This document shows positions 1-5,072 of a stretch of 5,072 nucleotides of DNA, piece after piece. Both the position numbers and the translations under genes were made by a program. Under the pieces are notes generated by a model. It made no database searches and was not told the DNA's origin. It worked only from the letters and a program-made list of their open reading frames with translations. This DNA comes from CAZWQR01 sp964638595 (GTDB lineage Bacteria; Patescibacteriota; Minisyncoccia; Minisyncoccales; PEYH01), in assembly GCA_964638595.1 (NCBI GenBank), contig CAZWYU010000011.1, forward strand, positions 1 to 5,072. The letters run 5' to 3'. Position 1 is the first letter of the stretch. Each line of letters opens with the position of its first letter.

Positions 1-116
1 AAAAATCCAACAATAAATATTAATTTCTTAAATAATTTTATAATTTTATCAAAAACTAAAATTTAAAAATAAAAAATTATCAAAACAAAGCTAAAAAATT
101 AATATCAAGAAGCATT

Positions 117-1847
117 TTATATTAAGTTATTTTTTTCTAAATACTTTAATATTTTTTGAACGGCCTCTTCTATGGTTTCTTTATCAGTAAAAAGGACAAT
201 GCTCGGGTCTTCTGATTCTTCGTAGGGGTCAGAAATTCCGGTAAAATTTTGAATTTCGCCTTGGCGAGCTTTTTGATACATTCCTTTAGTATCTCTTGTT
301 TCACACACCTCTAAAGGACATTTGCAAAACACTTCAATAAACTTAGCTGTTTCAGCCTCTGGACGATGAAGAGAAGGATTTTCTATTTCTTCTTTAACCA
401 TTTGTCTGACCTTTTTGTATGGAGAAATGAAAGAAGTAATAACACTAACTCCATTTCTGGATAAAAGTTTAGAAACAAAAGCCACCCTTCTAATGTTTTC
501 ATCTCTATCTTCTTTTGTAAAACCAAGGTCTTTACTAATATGTTGGCGCATAATGTCTCCATCTAGACGTTCAATGGCTAAACCTTTTTGAATTAAAGCC
601 TCGTGAACTTTGTCGGCAATTGTGGTCTTCCCTGATTGAGATAGCCCAGTAAACCAGAGAACAAAACTTTTTCTACTATTATTGTTGTTATTATACATAT
701 TATCTACTAATGAATTATAACTATTGGCTAAAAAGCCATAAACTTCAGGCCTTATAATATATTCGGGCGGTTTAACTTTCTGCTCAATATTTTCTCTTAA
801 TTTAGAGCCTGAAAATTCAATTGTATCTTCTTTGGGACAATGCTCTATAAAAGTGTGCTGTTTTATTGAAGAACAATAAATTACTTCTGGAAATTTTAAA
901 ATTTTGACCCCAATTTCATCATCTTGAAAATTATCAAAAATATTTTGGGCATCAAAGGGACCATAATAATTGCCTACTCCAGCGTGATCTCTGCCAACAA
1001 TAAAATGAGTACAACCATAGTTCTTTCTTATTATAGCATGAAAAACAGCTTCTCTCGGCCCAGCATATCTCATTTTTAGAGGCAAAACACTTAAAACAGC
1101 TCTTTTTCTAGAATAATATCTATCCAAAAGAATTTCATAGGCAGTTAAAATATATTCATCTTTAAAATCTCCGACCTTTTTTTTGCCAATTACTGGCTGA
1201 ATTAGAAGACCGTCTGTTTCTTTTAGAGCTTCTTTTTGCAAAAATTCATGGCCTCTGTGAGGAACATTTCTTGTTTGAAAAGCGACTACTGTTTTCCAAC
1301 CACGATTTTTAAAAATTTCTCTGGTTTCTCTAGGAGTAAAATTATGTTCTGCAAAAAAATTTCTTTTATTATCCAAAAGAAAAATTTCTCCGCCAATTAA
1401 ATATTTTTTCATTTTAAAAACATCCTCAACGCCGGGATGTTTATTATCTAAAGTTTGAAAAACTTTTTTAGCAAATTCTTTTTTATCGTACTCAAAAACC
1501 TCTGGATCTTTTAAAAGAGCCGCAATCTCTCCTTTTTTATTTTTTAAATTGATATAGTTTTTGCCTTCTATATCTTTATATTCTTGCTCGTTAATATCTA
1601 AAACTATAGGAATAGGCCAAACAATTCCATTAGACAACTTCATATTATCTAAAACAGAGAAAAAATCTGCTTTTCTTAAAAATCCCTTTAAGGGAGAATA
1701 AACACCCCTGCCAATATTTTTAACATCCTTTAACTGGTCATTATCTAATACCAAAAAAGGGTAATTGGCTATTTTTTTTAAAACTTTTTCTTTTTTGGGG
1801 CTTTCAATTATTCTGTCTATTAATTGTCCGCCATGTGGTAAAATCAT
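117..1847 (-). CDS. Bifunctional sulfate adenylyltransferase / adenylylsulfate kinase (PAPS synthase, SAT-APSK fusion)
   Basis: This 576-residue cytosolic enzyme should convert sulfate and ATP to APS, then phosphorylate APS to PAPS. The N-terminal ATP sulfurylase domain (about residues 1-380) shows PHGG near the start (5-7), RGVYSPLKGFL (47-57), the nucleotide-binding QTRNVPHRGHE (191-201, with H197 and H200), YAGPREA (261-267), GRDHAGVG (285-292) and FSGSKLR (345-351). A five-asparagine linker (386-390) leads into the APS kinase domain. That domain has the P-loop GLSQSGKTT (401-409), LDGD (428-431), LGFTKEDRDENIRRV (441-455), FISPY (473-477), PLEVCETRDTKG (511-522) and FTGISDPYE (535-543). 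Both active sites look intact. The length fits SAT-APSK fusions such as that of Aquifex. The ATG start is supported by the PHGG motif, which normally lies within the first dozen residues; no clear Shine-Dalgarno is visible. The gene is divergent from the flippase gene. No APS or PAPS reductase gene is present, so use of PAPS for sulfation is plausible but inferred. Confidence 0.96.
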   Translation of the reverse strand: MILPHGGQLIDRIIESPKKEKVLKKIANYPFLVLDNDQLKDVKNIGRGVYSPLKGFLRKADFFSVLDNMKLSNGIVWPIPIVLDINEQEYKDIEGKNYINLKNKKGEIAALLKDPEVFEYDKKEFAKKVFQTLDNKHPGVEDVFKMKKYLIGGEIFLLDNKRNFFAEHNFTPRETREIFKNRGWKTVVAFQTRNVPHRGHEFLQKEALKETDGLLIQPVIGKKKVGDFKDEYILTAYEILLDRYYSRKRAVLSVLPLKMRYAGPREAVFHAIIRKNYGCTHFIVGRDHAGVGNYYGPFDAQNIFDNFQDDEIGVKILKFPEVIYCSSIKQHTFIEHCPKEDTIEFSGSKLRENIEQKVKPPEYIIRPEVYGFLANSYNSLVDNMYNNNNNSRKSFVLWFTGLSQSGKTTIADKVHEALIQKGLAIERLDGDIMRQHISKDLGFTKEDRDENIRRVAFVSKLLSRNGVSVITSFISPYKKVRQMVKEEIENPSLHRPEAETAKFIEVFCKCPLEVCETRDTKGMYQKARQGEIQNFTGISDPYEESEDPSIVLFTDKETIEEAVQKILKYLEKNNLI

Positions 1848-1866
1848 AATTTATCAGTAAAAGCGA

Positions 1867-1895
1867 TTTTAATCCTAACATTTTTAAGATATAAT
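1867..1895 (+). promoter_or_regulatory. Candidate promoter for the flippase gene
   Basis: A perfect TATAAT hexamer lies at 1890-1895. With a 17-nt spacer, the -35 position (1867-1872) reads TTTTAA, which matches TTGACA at only three positions. A start of transcription near 1902 would place the GC-rich hairpin (1906-1954) at the very 5' end of a leader of about 76 nt. The -10 sits in the 11-bp palindrome GATATAATATC (1888-1898), which on the minus strand gives TATTAT, a possible -10 for the PAPS synthase gene. In such AT-rich DNA a chance match is possible. Confidence 0.35.
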
Positions 1896-1905
1896 ATCAA
1901 TAACT

Positions 1906-1954
1906 CCCCCTCCTCTTTCCTCCCCCTCATAGAGGGGGAGGATTAAGGAGGGGG
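1906..1954. repeat. GC-rich REP-like imperfect palindrome (double hairpin)
   Basis: The inner stem CCTCCCCCTC (1919-1928) pairs perfectly with GAGGGGGAGG (1932-1941) around a 3-nt ATA loop, and T1918-A1942 extends it. After a 3x3 internal mismatch, the outer stem CCCCCTCCT (1906-1914) pairs with AGGAGGGGG (1946-1954). TCCCCCTC also occurs twice in direct orientation (1905-1912 and 1921-1928). The pure C-rich/G-rich arms stand out sharply from the AT-rich surroundings, as expected for a dispersed REP/BIME-like element or a small non-autonomous element. No copy elsewhere in the window was seen, so dispersal is inferred. It lies in the 130-bp divergent region, ending 23 nt before the flippase ATG. 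A role as a terminator is unlikely, because both flanking genes are transcribed away from it. Confidence 0.75.
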
Positions 1955-1977
1955 TTAAGACAAAGAAATTTTAGTTT

Positions 1978-3216
1978 ATGTTAAAAAAAGAAAAAATTAC
2001 AAAAATACTGCGCTGGTCTGAAAAATATACCAGAACTGATATGGTCTATTTTACTAAAGGCAGTTTTTGGCTCATTGCCGGAAAAATTTCCGCATCGCTC
2101 CTTTCTCTTATAACTATGTATGCTTTTGCTAAATGGATTTCTAAAGAAACTTTTGGAAAATTTCAATATATTGAATCAACTATAAACATACTAGCTATTA
2201 TAATGCTACCAGCAATGGGCACTGCTTTAGTAAAAGCTATAGCCCAAGGCAAAGAAGGCACTTTAGCCATAATCACTAAAACTAAAATTAAATGGAGCAT
2301 AGCCGCGCTTTTAGCCTGTTTGGGAGTATCTGGCTGGTATTTTTTCCAAGGAAATTCAGTTTTAGGCACTTCTTTTCTAATAGCTAGTTTCTTTTTCCCC
2401 TTGCCCAGAATCTTTAACCTTTACAGCCCCTACTGGAATGGCAGAAAAAGATTTGATGTCCAAAATAAATATCTTATCTTTATAAATACTTTAGAGGCAC
2501 TCACTTTCATTCCAATTCTTATCCTAACTGACAATCTTCTATTTATTATACTGGCATATTTTATTTCCAGAAGTATTTTCAGGGGCATATTTTTTAAATT
2601 AACATTAAATAAAATCCAGAATAAAGAAATAGACAAAAAAGCTGTTCCTTTTGGCAAACACCTGACTGTTATGGAAACTGTGGCGCTTTTTGCAGAACAA
2701 ATAGATAAAATAATAATCTGGCAATTTTTAGGCCCAATAGCGGTAGCTACTTATTCTTTTGCTAAAATTCCTATCCAAAAAACTCAAAGCTTGACTCCTT
2801 TTTCTTCTTTGGCTTTGCCTAAATTAAGCCAAAAATCTTTTGCAGAAACAAAACAAGGATTATTAAAAAAATTTTTTAGATTCTTTTTATTTTCAATTCC
2901 TTTTGCTTTATTTTTTATAGCCATCATCCCTTTAGGATACAAACTGGTTTTTCCTAATTATACAGAATCCGTGCCCTATGCTAGAGCTTTAGCTACAAGC
3001 TTAATTTTTATACCCTTCTCCTTGCTAAGCACATCTTTAACAGCAGCAATGAAAACAAAAGAGCTCTACATTATTAAGTTTGTAGGCCCTATTCTAAAAA
3101 TAATATTATTTTTTACTCTTATCCCCGTTTATGGCATTTGGGGCATTATAGCAGGATTTTTAGCTTCTAAAATTGTAGAGTCAGCTTTGATTTTCTATCT
3201 ATTTAAGAAGAGTTAA
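1978..3216 (+). CDS. Oligosaccharide flippase family protein (MOP/Wzx-like polysaccharide exporter)
   Basis: This 412-residue integral membrane protein probably flips a lipid-linked oligosaccharide across the cytoplasmic membrane. A short basic N-terminus (about 1-25, with a WSEKYTRTDMVYFTKG stretch like that of flippases I recall from Patescibacteria) precedes about 11-12 hydrophobic segments. These lie roughly at 29-52, 66-88, 105-123, 127-143, 164-183, 187-205, 245-262, 301-324, 338-357, 366-383 and 385-407. The YAFAKWISKETFGKFQYI stretch (48-65) is typical of the polysaccharide biosynthesis/flippase family. A polar loop at about 206-230 separates two halves, as in MOP transporters. It is somewhat shorter than many 14-helix Wzx proteins. 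The ATG at 1978 was chosen because an in-frame TAG at 1972-1974 prevents extension; the next ATG (2041) would remove the conserved N-terminus. No good Shine-Dalgarno sits at normal spacing. The substrate cannot be told from sequence. It converges with the sugar nucleotidyltransferase gene. Confidence 0.9.
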   Translation: MLKKEKITKILRWSEKYTRTDMVYFTKGSFWLIAGKISASLLSLITMYAFAKWISKETFGKFQYIESTINILAIIMLPAMGTALVKAIAQGKEGTLAIITKTKIKWSIAALLACLGVSGWYFFQGNSVLGTSFLIASFFFPLPRIFNLYSPYWNGRKRFDVQNKYLIFINTLEALTFIPILILTDNLLFIILAYFISRSIFRGIFFKLTLNKIQNKEIDKKAVPFGKHLTVMETVALFAEQIDKIIIWQFLGPIAVATYSFAKIPIQKTQSLTPFSSLALPKLSQKSFAETKQGLLKKFFRFFLFSIPFALFFIAIIPLGYKLVFPNYTESVPYARALATSLIFIPFSLLSTSLTAAMKTKELYIIKFVGPILKIILFFTLIPVYGIWGIIAGFLASKIVESALIFYLFKKS

Positions 3217-3281
3217 CTCCCTTATCTTCTTTAATAATTCCTTCATAAGCTTGATAGCTTTTGGCAAATCATATATCTTCA

Positions 3282-3329
3282 CTAAAATGTCTTACAATTT
3301 ATTTATGACTAAATTGCAAGACATTTTAG
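3282..3329. repeat. Long AT-rich hairpin between convergent genes
   Basis: CTAAAATGTCTTACAATTTA (3282-3301) and TAAATTGCAAGACATTTTAG (3310-3329) are inverted repeats. The 20-nt arms carry a single A-C mismatch (A3294/C3317) around an 8-nt loop. The right arm contains the stop codon of the sugar nucleotidyltransferase gene (TAA, minus strand, 3326-3328), so the hairpin would form at the 3' end of its mRNA. It also lies 65 bp past the flippase stop, on the other strand. The position suits a shared end-of-gene structure. However, neither side has a proper U-tract and the stem has few G-C pairs, so calling it an intrinsic terminator is uncertain. An operator or an element remnant is an alternative. 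Confidence 0.7.
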
Positions 3330-4036
3330 AAACTTTCCTCTTTAAATCTCTGCAAAGCTTTTTCATAACGCTCCCAAGTTCCGCAGTCCATCCATTCTCC
3401 CTCAAATTTAAAACCAACCAGTTTTTTCTCTTTAGCTAAAATTGGAAATAAATCCTTTTCAATCATAGAAAAAGTTAATCCAGGATGATATTTAAAAATA
3501 TCAGCAGATAACAAATACAAACCAGCAGACACAAAATTACATGGAGGCAATTTTGGCTTTTCTAAAAAATTAAGCACCAAATCATTTTCGCAAACAACCA
3601 CGCCATAGTTTTGGGGATCTTGAACTTTTACTAAACCTAAAGTAGCTAAAGCATTCATTTCATCGTGAAAACTAATCATTTTTTCTAAATTTAATTGTTT
3701 TATCTCGTCACCATTAGATAGAAAAAAATTATCTTCTCCAATCCACTTTTTTAAGTGGAAAAGTCCTCCAAACGTGCCTAATGGTTCATTCTCTTCTAAA
3801 ATTTTAATTTTTTTGTCTGGATAATATCTTTTTTTCCACCAATAAAAGTCCTCTTCAAAGCTCTTATTTATTAAAACTGCAATATCTTCTATTCCTGTTT
3901 TCAAAAAAAGATCAACTAAATAGTTAATTATTGGTTTTTTATTAATTGGCAAAAGCGGTTTGGGGATTTCTTTAGTTATAGGATATAATCTCGTACCCTT
4001 CCCTCCAGCTAAAATTACTGCTTTATAATCTTTCAT
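3326..4036 (-). CDS. Sugar-1-phosphate nucleotidyltransferase (NTP_transferase family)
   Basis: This 236-residue cytosolic enzyme should join a sugar 1-phosphate to an NTP, giving an NDP-sugar and pyrophosphate, for surface glycan synthesis. The N-terminus has the family signature LAGGKGTRLYPIT (9-21), followed by PKPLLPI (25-31), whose K26 is the expected pyrophosphorylase lysine. Further motifs are SNGDE (107-111, metal-binding D110), FLEKP (157-161), SAGLYLL (170-176) and EWMDCGTWERY (214-224), the family W-x-D-x-G-T element. The length fits the short, single-domain group that includes D-glycero-D-manno-heptose 1-phosphate guanylyltransferase and RfbA/RfbF-like enzymes, with no left-handed beta-helix acyltransferase domain. 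The sugar and nucleotide cannot be assigned. The ATG at 4036 gives the usual spacing to the GGxGTRL motif. It lies 52 bp after the AbiEii-family gene on the same strand, so read-through from that promoter is possible. It converges on the flippase gene, a functionally sensible neighbour. Confidence 0.92.
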   Translation of the reverse strand: MKDYKAVILAGGKGTRLYPITKEIPKPLLPINKKPIINYLVDLFLKTGIEDIAVLINKSFEEDFYWWKKRYYPDKKIKILEENEPLGTFGGLFHLKKWIGEDNFFLSNGDEIKQLNLEKMISFHDEMNALATLGLVKVQDPQNYGVVVCENDLVLNFLEKPKLPPCNFVSAGLYLLSADIFKYHPGLTFSMIEKDLFPILAKEKKLVGFKFEGEWMDCGTWERYEKALQRFKEESF

Positions 4037-4047
4037 AATTTTTTTTA

Positions 4048-4105
4048 AAAAAGAAGCTATATAACAGATACATTACCTTAATCGAAGTTTAATCTGCTTC
4101 TTTTT
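4048..4105 (-). other. Low-GC inverted repeat around the AbiEii stop codon
   Basis: AAAAAGAAGC (4048-4057) and GCTTCTTTTT (4096-4105) form a perfect 10-bp inverted repeat with a 38-nt gap. It straddles the AbiEii stop codon (4089-4091) and the gap before the sugar nucleotidyltransferase gene. On the minus-strand transcript the second arm runs directly into a U-run, which is weakly terminator-like or attenuator-like. The large loop, low G+C and A/T-rich context make chance quite possible. Confidence 0.2.
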
Positions 4106-4724
4106 GTTTAAAATAATTCTGAACCTCTGTTTTAATTTTTTTTGTAACTTCCTCCCAACTTATTTTTTGAATCATTTCTGGCTCCTGGGTTCCTTGAGCG
4201 TCTACAAAATATGTTAAGGCCTTCAAAAGATGTGCTTCGTTGTATTCTATGTTGCTATATTTTTTATGAACAAATGAGAGCATCTGCTCTAGAGAATATT
4301 CTTGTAAGAGAAAATAAATATCAATAAAATCTTTGTAAGAACCCCGACTAGCAATGGCTTCCATTTTCATCGCCACTATGTCAGGTAATCCAGCCAAAAA
4401 GATGTTTTTTCCATATTTAGTTTTAGGCGCAATCAAAGGATAAGGATATTCAAAAAAACTTACTTTTACATTATCAAGACTACCATTAAAGGTCTTTTCT
4501 GATTCACTGTCTACTCCTAATTTACCTAATTTTTCTAATTTTTGACGAAAAGAAAGAGTATAATCAAAACTTTGGGCAAACCAATCCAAATCAATAGAAA
4601 AGCGGTGGCCAAAATAAAGAGCCAGGGCCGTGCCTCCGGCTAAATAAAAATTCTTAGTAACACCAGAGTTATCTAGCGCATCGAGAACGCTCTCGGTGTT
4701 TTTAGTGAGGGATTCCGGGTGCAT
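4089..4724 (-). CDS. AbiEii-family nucleotidyltransferase (toxin-like, DUF1814 type)
   Basis: This 211-residue protein belongs to the nucleotidyltransferase superfamily that includes AbiEii, the toxin of type IV abortive-infection toxin-antitoxin systems. The N-terminal MHPESL is typical of the family. It is followed by YLAGGTALALYFGHRFSIDLDWF (27-49), in which G30-G31 and the D45/D47 pair are the expected nucleotide- and metal-binding residues. NVKVSFFEYPYPL (85-97) and DIVAMKMEAIASRG (115-128, with K120) match the later family blocks, and YKDFIDIYFLL (130-140) gives the downstream K-D-x-x-D segment. No membrane segment or signal peptide is visible. The start overlaps the preceding DUF6922-like gene by 52 bp, suggesting translational coupling; the sequence just upstream (CTTTGAATAATTTAAA) has no Shine-Dalgarno. 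A canonical AbiEi antitoxin is not seen. Members of this superfamily are also found outside proven toxin systems, so toxicity is inferred from family only. Confidence 0.88.
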   Translation of the reverse strand: MHPESLTKNTESVLDALDNSGVTKNFYLAGGTALALYFGHRFSIDLDWFAQSFDYTLSFRQKLEKLGKLGVDSESEKTFNGSLDNVKVSFFEYPYPLIAPKTKYGKNIFLAGLPDIVAMKMEAIASRGSYKDFIDIYFLLQEYSLEQMLSFVHKKYSNIEYNEAHLLKALTYFVDAQGTQEPEMIQKISWEEVTKKIKTEVQNYFKQKEAD

Positions 4725-4975
4725 TTTAAATTATTCAAAGGAATATTTAATATCATGGACCAAAAATTAGCGCTTCGGATATCAGAAAAAATGTGATTTT
4801 TAACTGCTTTTTTTATTTTATCTAAGCCATAAAATTTCTCTACTGCTCTCCATTCTTTTAAATTACCAAAATCTAAAACACGTCCGATAATAAAATCGGC
4901 ATTCTCCTGCTTATCAAGCTTTTTAAAATCTGTTTCCCAAAATAAAACCGGTCTTAATGATAAACTATTTTTCAT
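4673..4975 (-). CDS. Small DUF6922-like protein, probable partner/antitoxin of the AbiEii-family gene
   Basis: This is a 100-residue soluble protein of unknown biochemical function. The stretch LFWETDFKKLDKQENADFII (11-30), the block GRVLDFGNLKEWRAVEKFYG (31-50) and the later SANFWSMILNIP (68-79) match the pattern I associate with DUF6922 proteins, which are commonly encoded just before AbiEii-like nucleotidyltransferases. The ATG at 4975 was chosen over a TTG at 5041, because the extra 22 residues look unlike the family and the best promoter (4998-5026) lies inside that extension. A leader of about 16 nt would result; no Shine-Dalgarno is seen. The C-terminus is basic (KTPRAFSMR) and its coding sequence overlaps the next gene by 52 bp. 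Small size and first position fit an antitoxin-like role, but no recognisable DNA-binding domain is visible, so the role is inferred. Confidence 0.75.
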   Translation of the reverse strand: MKNSLSLRPVLFWETDFKKLDKQENADFIIGRVLDFGNLKEWRAVEKFYGLDKIKKAVKNHIFSDIRSANFWSMILNIPLNNLKCTRNPSLKTPRAFSMR

Positions 4976-4997
4976 AAAAATTTTATATTCTTGTTTT

Positions 4998-5026
4998 ATA
5001 TTAACACAAAACAAGCCCAATTTCAA
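4998..5026 (-). promoter_or_regulatory. Candidate sigma-70-type promoter for the DUF6922-like/AbiEii pair
   Basis: On the minus strand TTGAAA (5026-5021, five of six matches to the -35 consensus) and TAATAT (5003-4998, four of six to the -10 consensus) are separated by exactly 17 nt. Transcription starting near 4991 would give a leader of about 16 nt before the ATG at 4975, which supports that start. It may also drive the downstream sugar nucleotidyltransferase gene. Confidence 0.5.
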
Positions 5027-5041
5027 TCTTAAATCATTCAA

Positions 5042-5072
5042 TTAACGGGCACTTTGTGCTTAGTCCGACTAA
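5042..5072. repeat. Palindromic element cut by the window edge
   Basis: Two adjacent inverted repeats abut: GCACTTTGTGC (5049-5059; 4-bp stem, 3-nt loop) and TTAGTCCGACTAA (5060-5072; 6-bp arms around C5066), the latter ending on the last base of the window. The layout is what the left half and centre of a larger palindrome centred at 5066 would look like, with one arm starting near 5042. The sequence is more GC-rich than its surroundings. It lies about 16 nt upstream of the -35 of the DUF6922-like/AbiEii promoter, so it could be a terminator of the next gene or a repeat element. Confidence 0.5.

Noticed and set aside
1..116. Possible gene or terminator downstream of the PAPS synthase gene
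   Set aside because: The stretch is almost pure A/T with stops in all frames and no stable hairpin; nothing could be supported.
1945..1951. AAGGAGG as a Shine-Dalgarno for the flippase
   Set aside because: It is 26 nt from the ATG, lies in a stable hairpin arm, and an in-frame TAG at 1972-1974 excludes an upstream start; it is a by-product of the repeat.
1981..2657. Three minus-strand open frames inside the flippase gene
   Set aside because: They are shadows of the flippase reading frame with no domain-like sequence or start signals.
3251..3439. Plus-strand 62-residue open frame in the convergent gap
   Set aside because: Most of it is antisense to the well-supported sugar nucleotidyltransferase gene and it reads through the hairpin; no protein-like pattern.
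117..4975. TGA recoding (glycine or tryptophan), as in some Patescibacteria lineages
   Set aside because: The five genes end in TAA (four) or TAG (one), and none needs an in-frame TGA to be full length, so there is no evidence for recoding, although five genes are too few to exclude it.
4976..5041. Extension of the DUF6922-like gene to an upstream TTG, giving 122 residues
   Set aside because: The added 22 residues have no family resemblance, and the best promoter in the region lies within them; the ATG at 4975 fits better.

Overview
The window is a strongly AT-rich bacterial stretch with short intergenic gaps. It carries five convincing protein genes. The flippase N-terminus, the DUF6922-like/AbiEii pair and the base composition resemble genomes of the Candidate Phyla Radiation (Patescibacteria, Parcubacteria-like). 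That placement rests on remembered family resemblance, not on a marker gene. No tRNA, rRNA, CRISPR array or transposase gene was seen.

Layout. Positions 1-116 are A/T-rich non-coding sequence with nothing recognisable. On the minus strand, 117-1847 encodes a fused ATP sulfurylase-APS kinase, the complete two-step route from sulfate to PAPS. A 130-bp divergent intergenic region (1848-1977) follows. It holds a symmetric -10-like element and a GC-rich, REP-like double hairpin. On the plus strand, 1978-3216 encodes a polytopic MOP/Wzx-type flippase. It converges on a minus-strand block made of a sugar-phosphate nucleotidyltransferase (3326-4036), an AbiEii-family nucleotidyltransferase (4089-4724) and a small DUF6922-like protein (4673-4975). 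The convergent gap contains a 48-nt hairpin whose 20-nt arms have one mismatch and cover the nucleotidyltransferase stop codon. The right end (5042-5072) runs into a palindromic element that is cut by the window edge.

How the genes may work together. The sugar nucleotidyltransferase would make an activated sugar, the flippase would move a lipid-linked glycan across the membrane, and the PAPS synthase would supply the sulfuryl donor for decorating such a glycan. This is an inference from neighbourhood: no glycosyltransferase or sulfotransferase lies in the window. The DUF6922-like/AbiEii pair is best read as a toxin-antitoxin-like module. It has its own good promoter, and its two genes overlap by 52 bp. 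The sugar nucleotidyltransferase follows 52 bp downstream of the AbiEii gene on the same strand and could be read through from that promoter.

The most interesting unexplained items are the non-canonical AbiEii partner, the three distinct hairpin or palindrome elements at gene borders, and the presence of PAPS synthesis in a surface-glycan setting.
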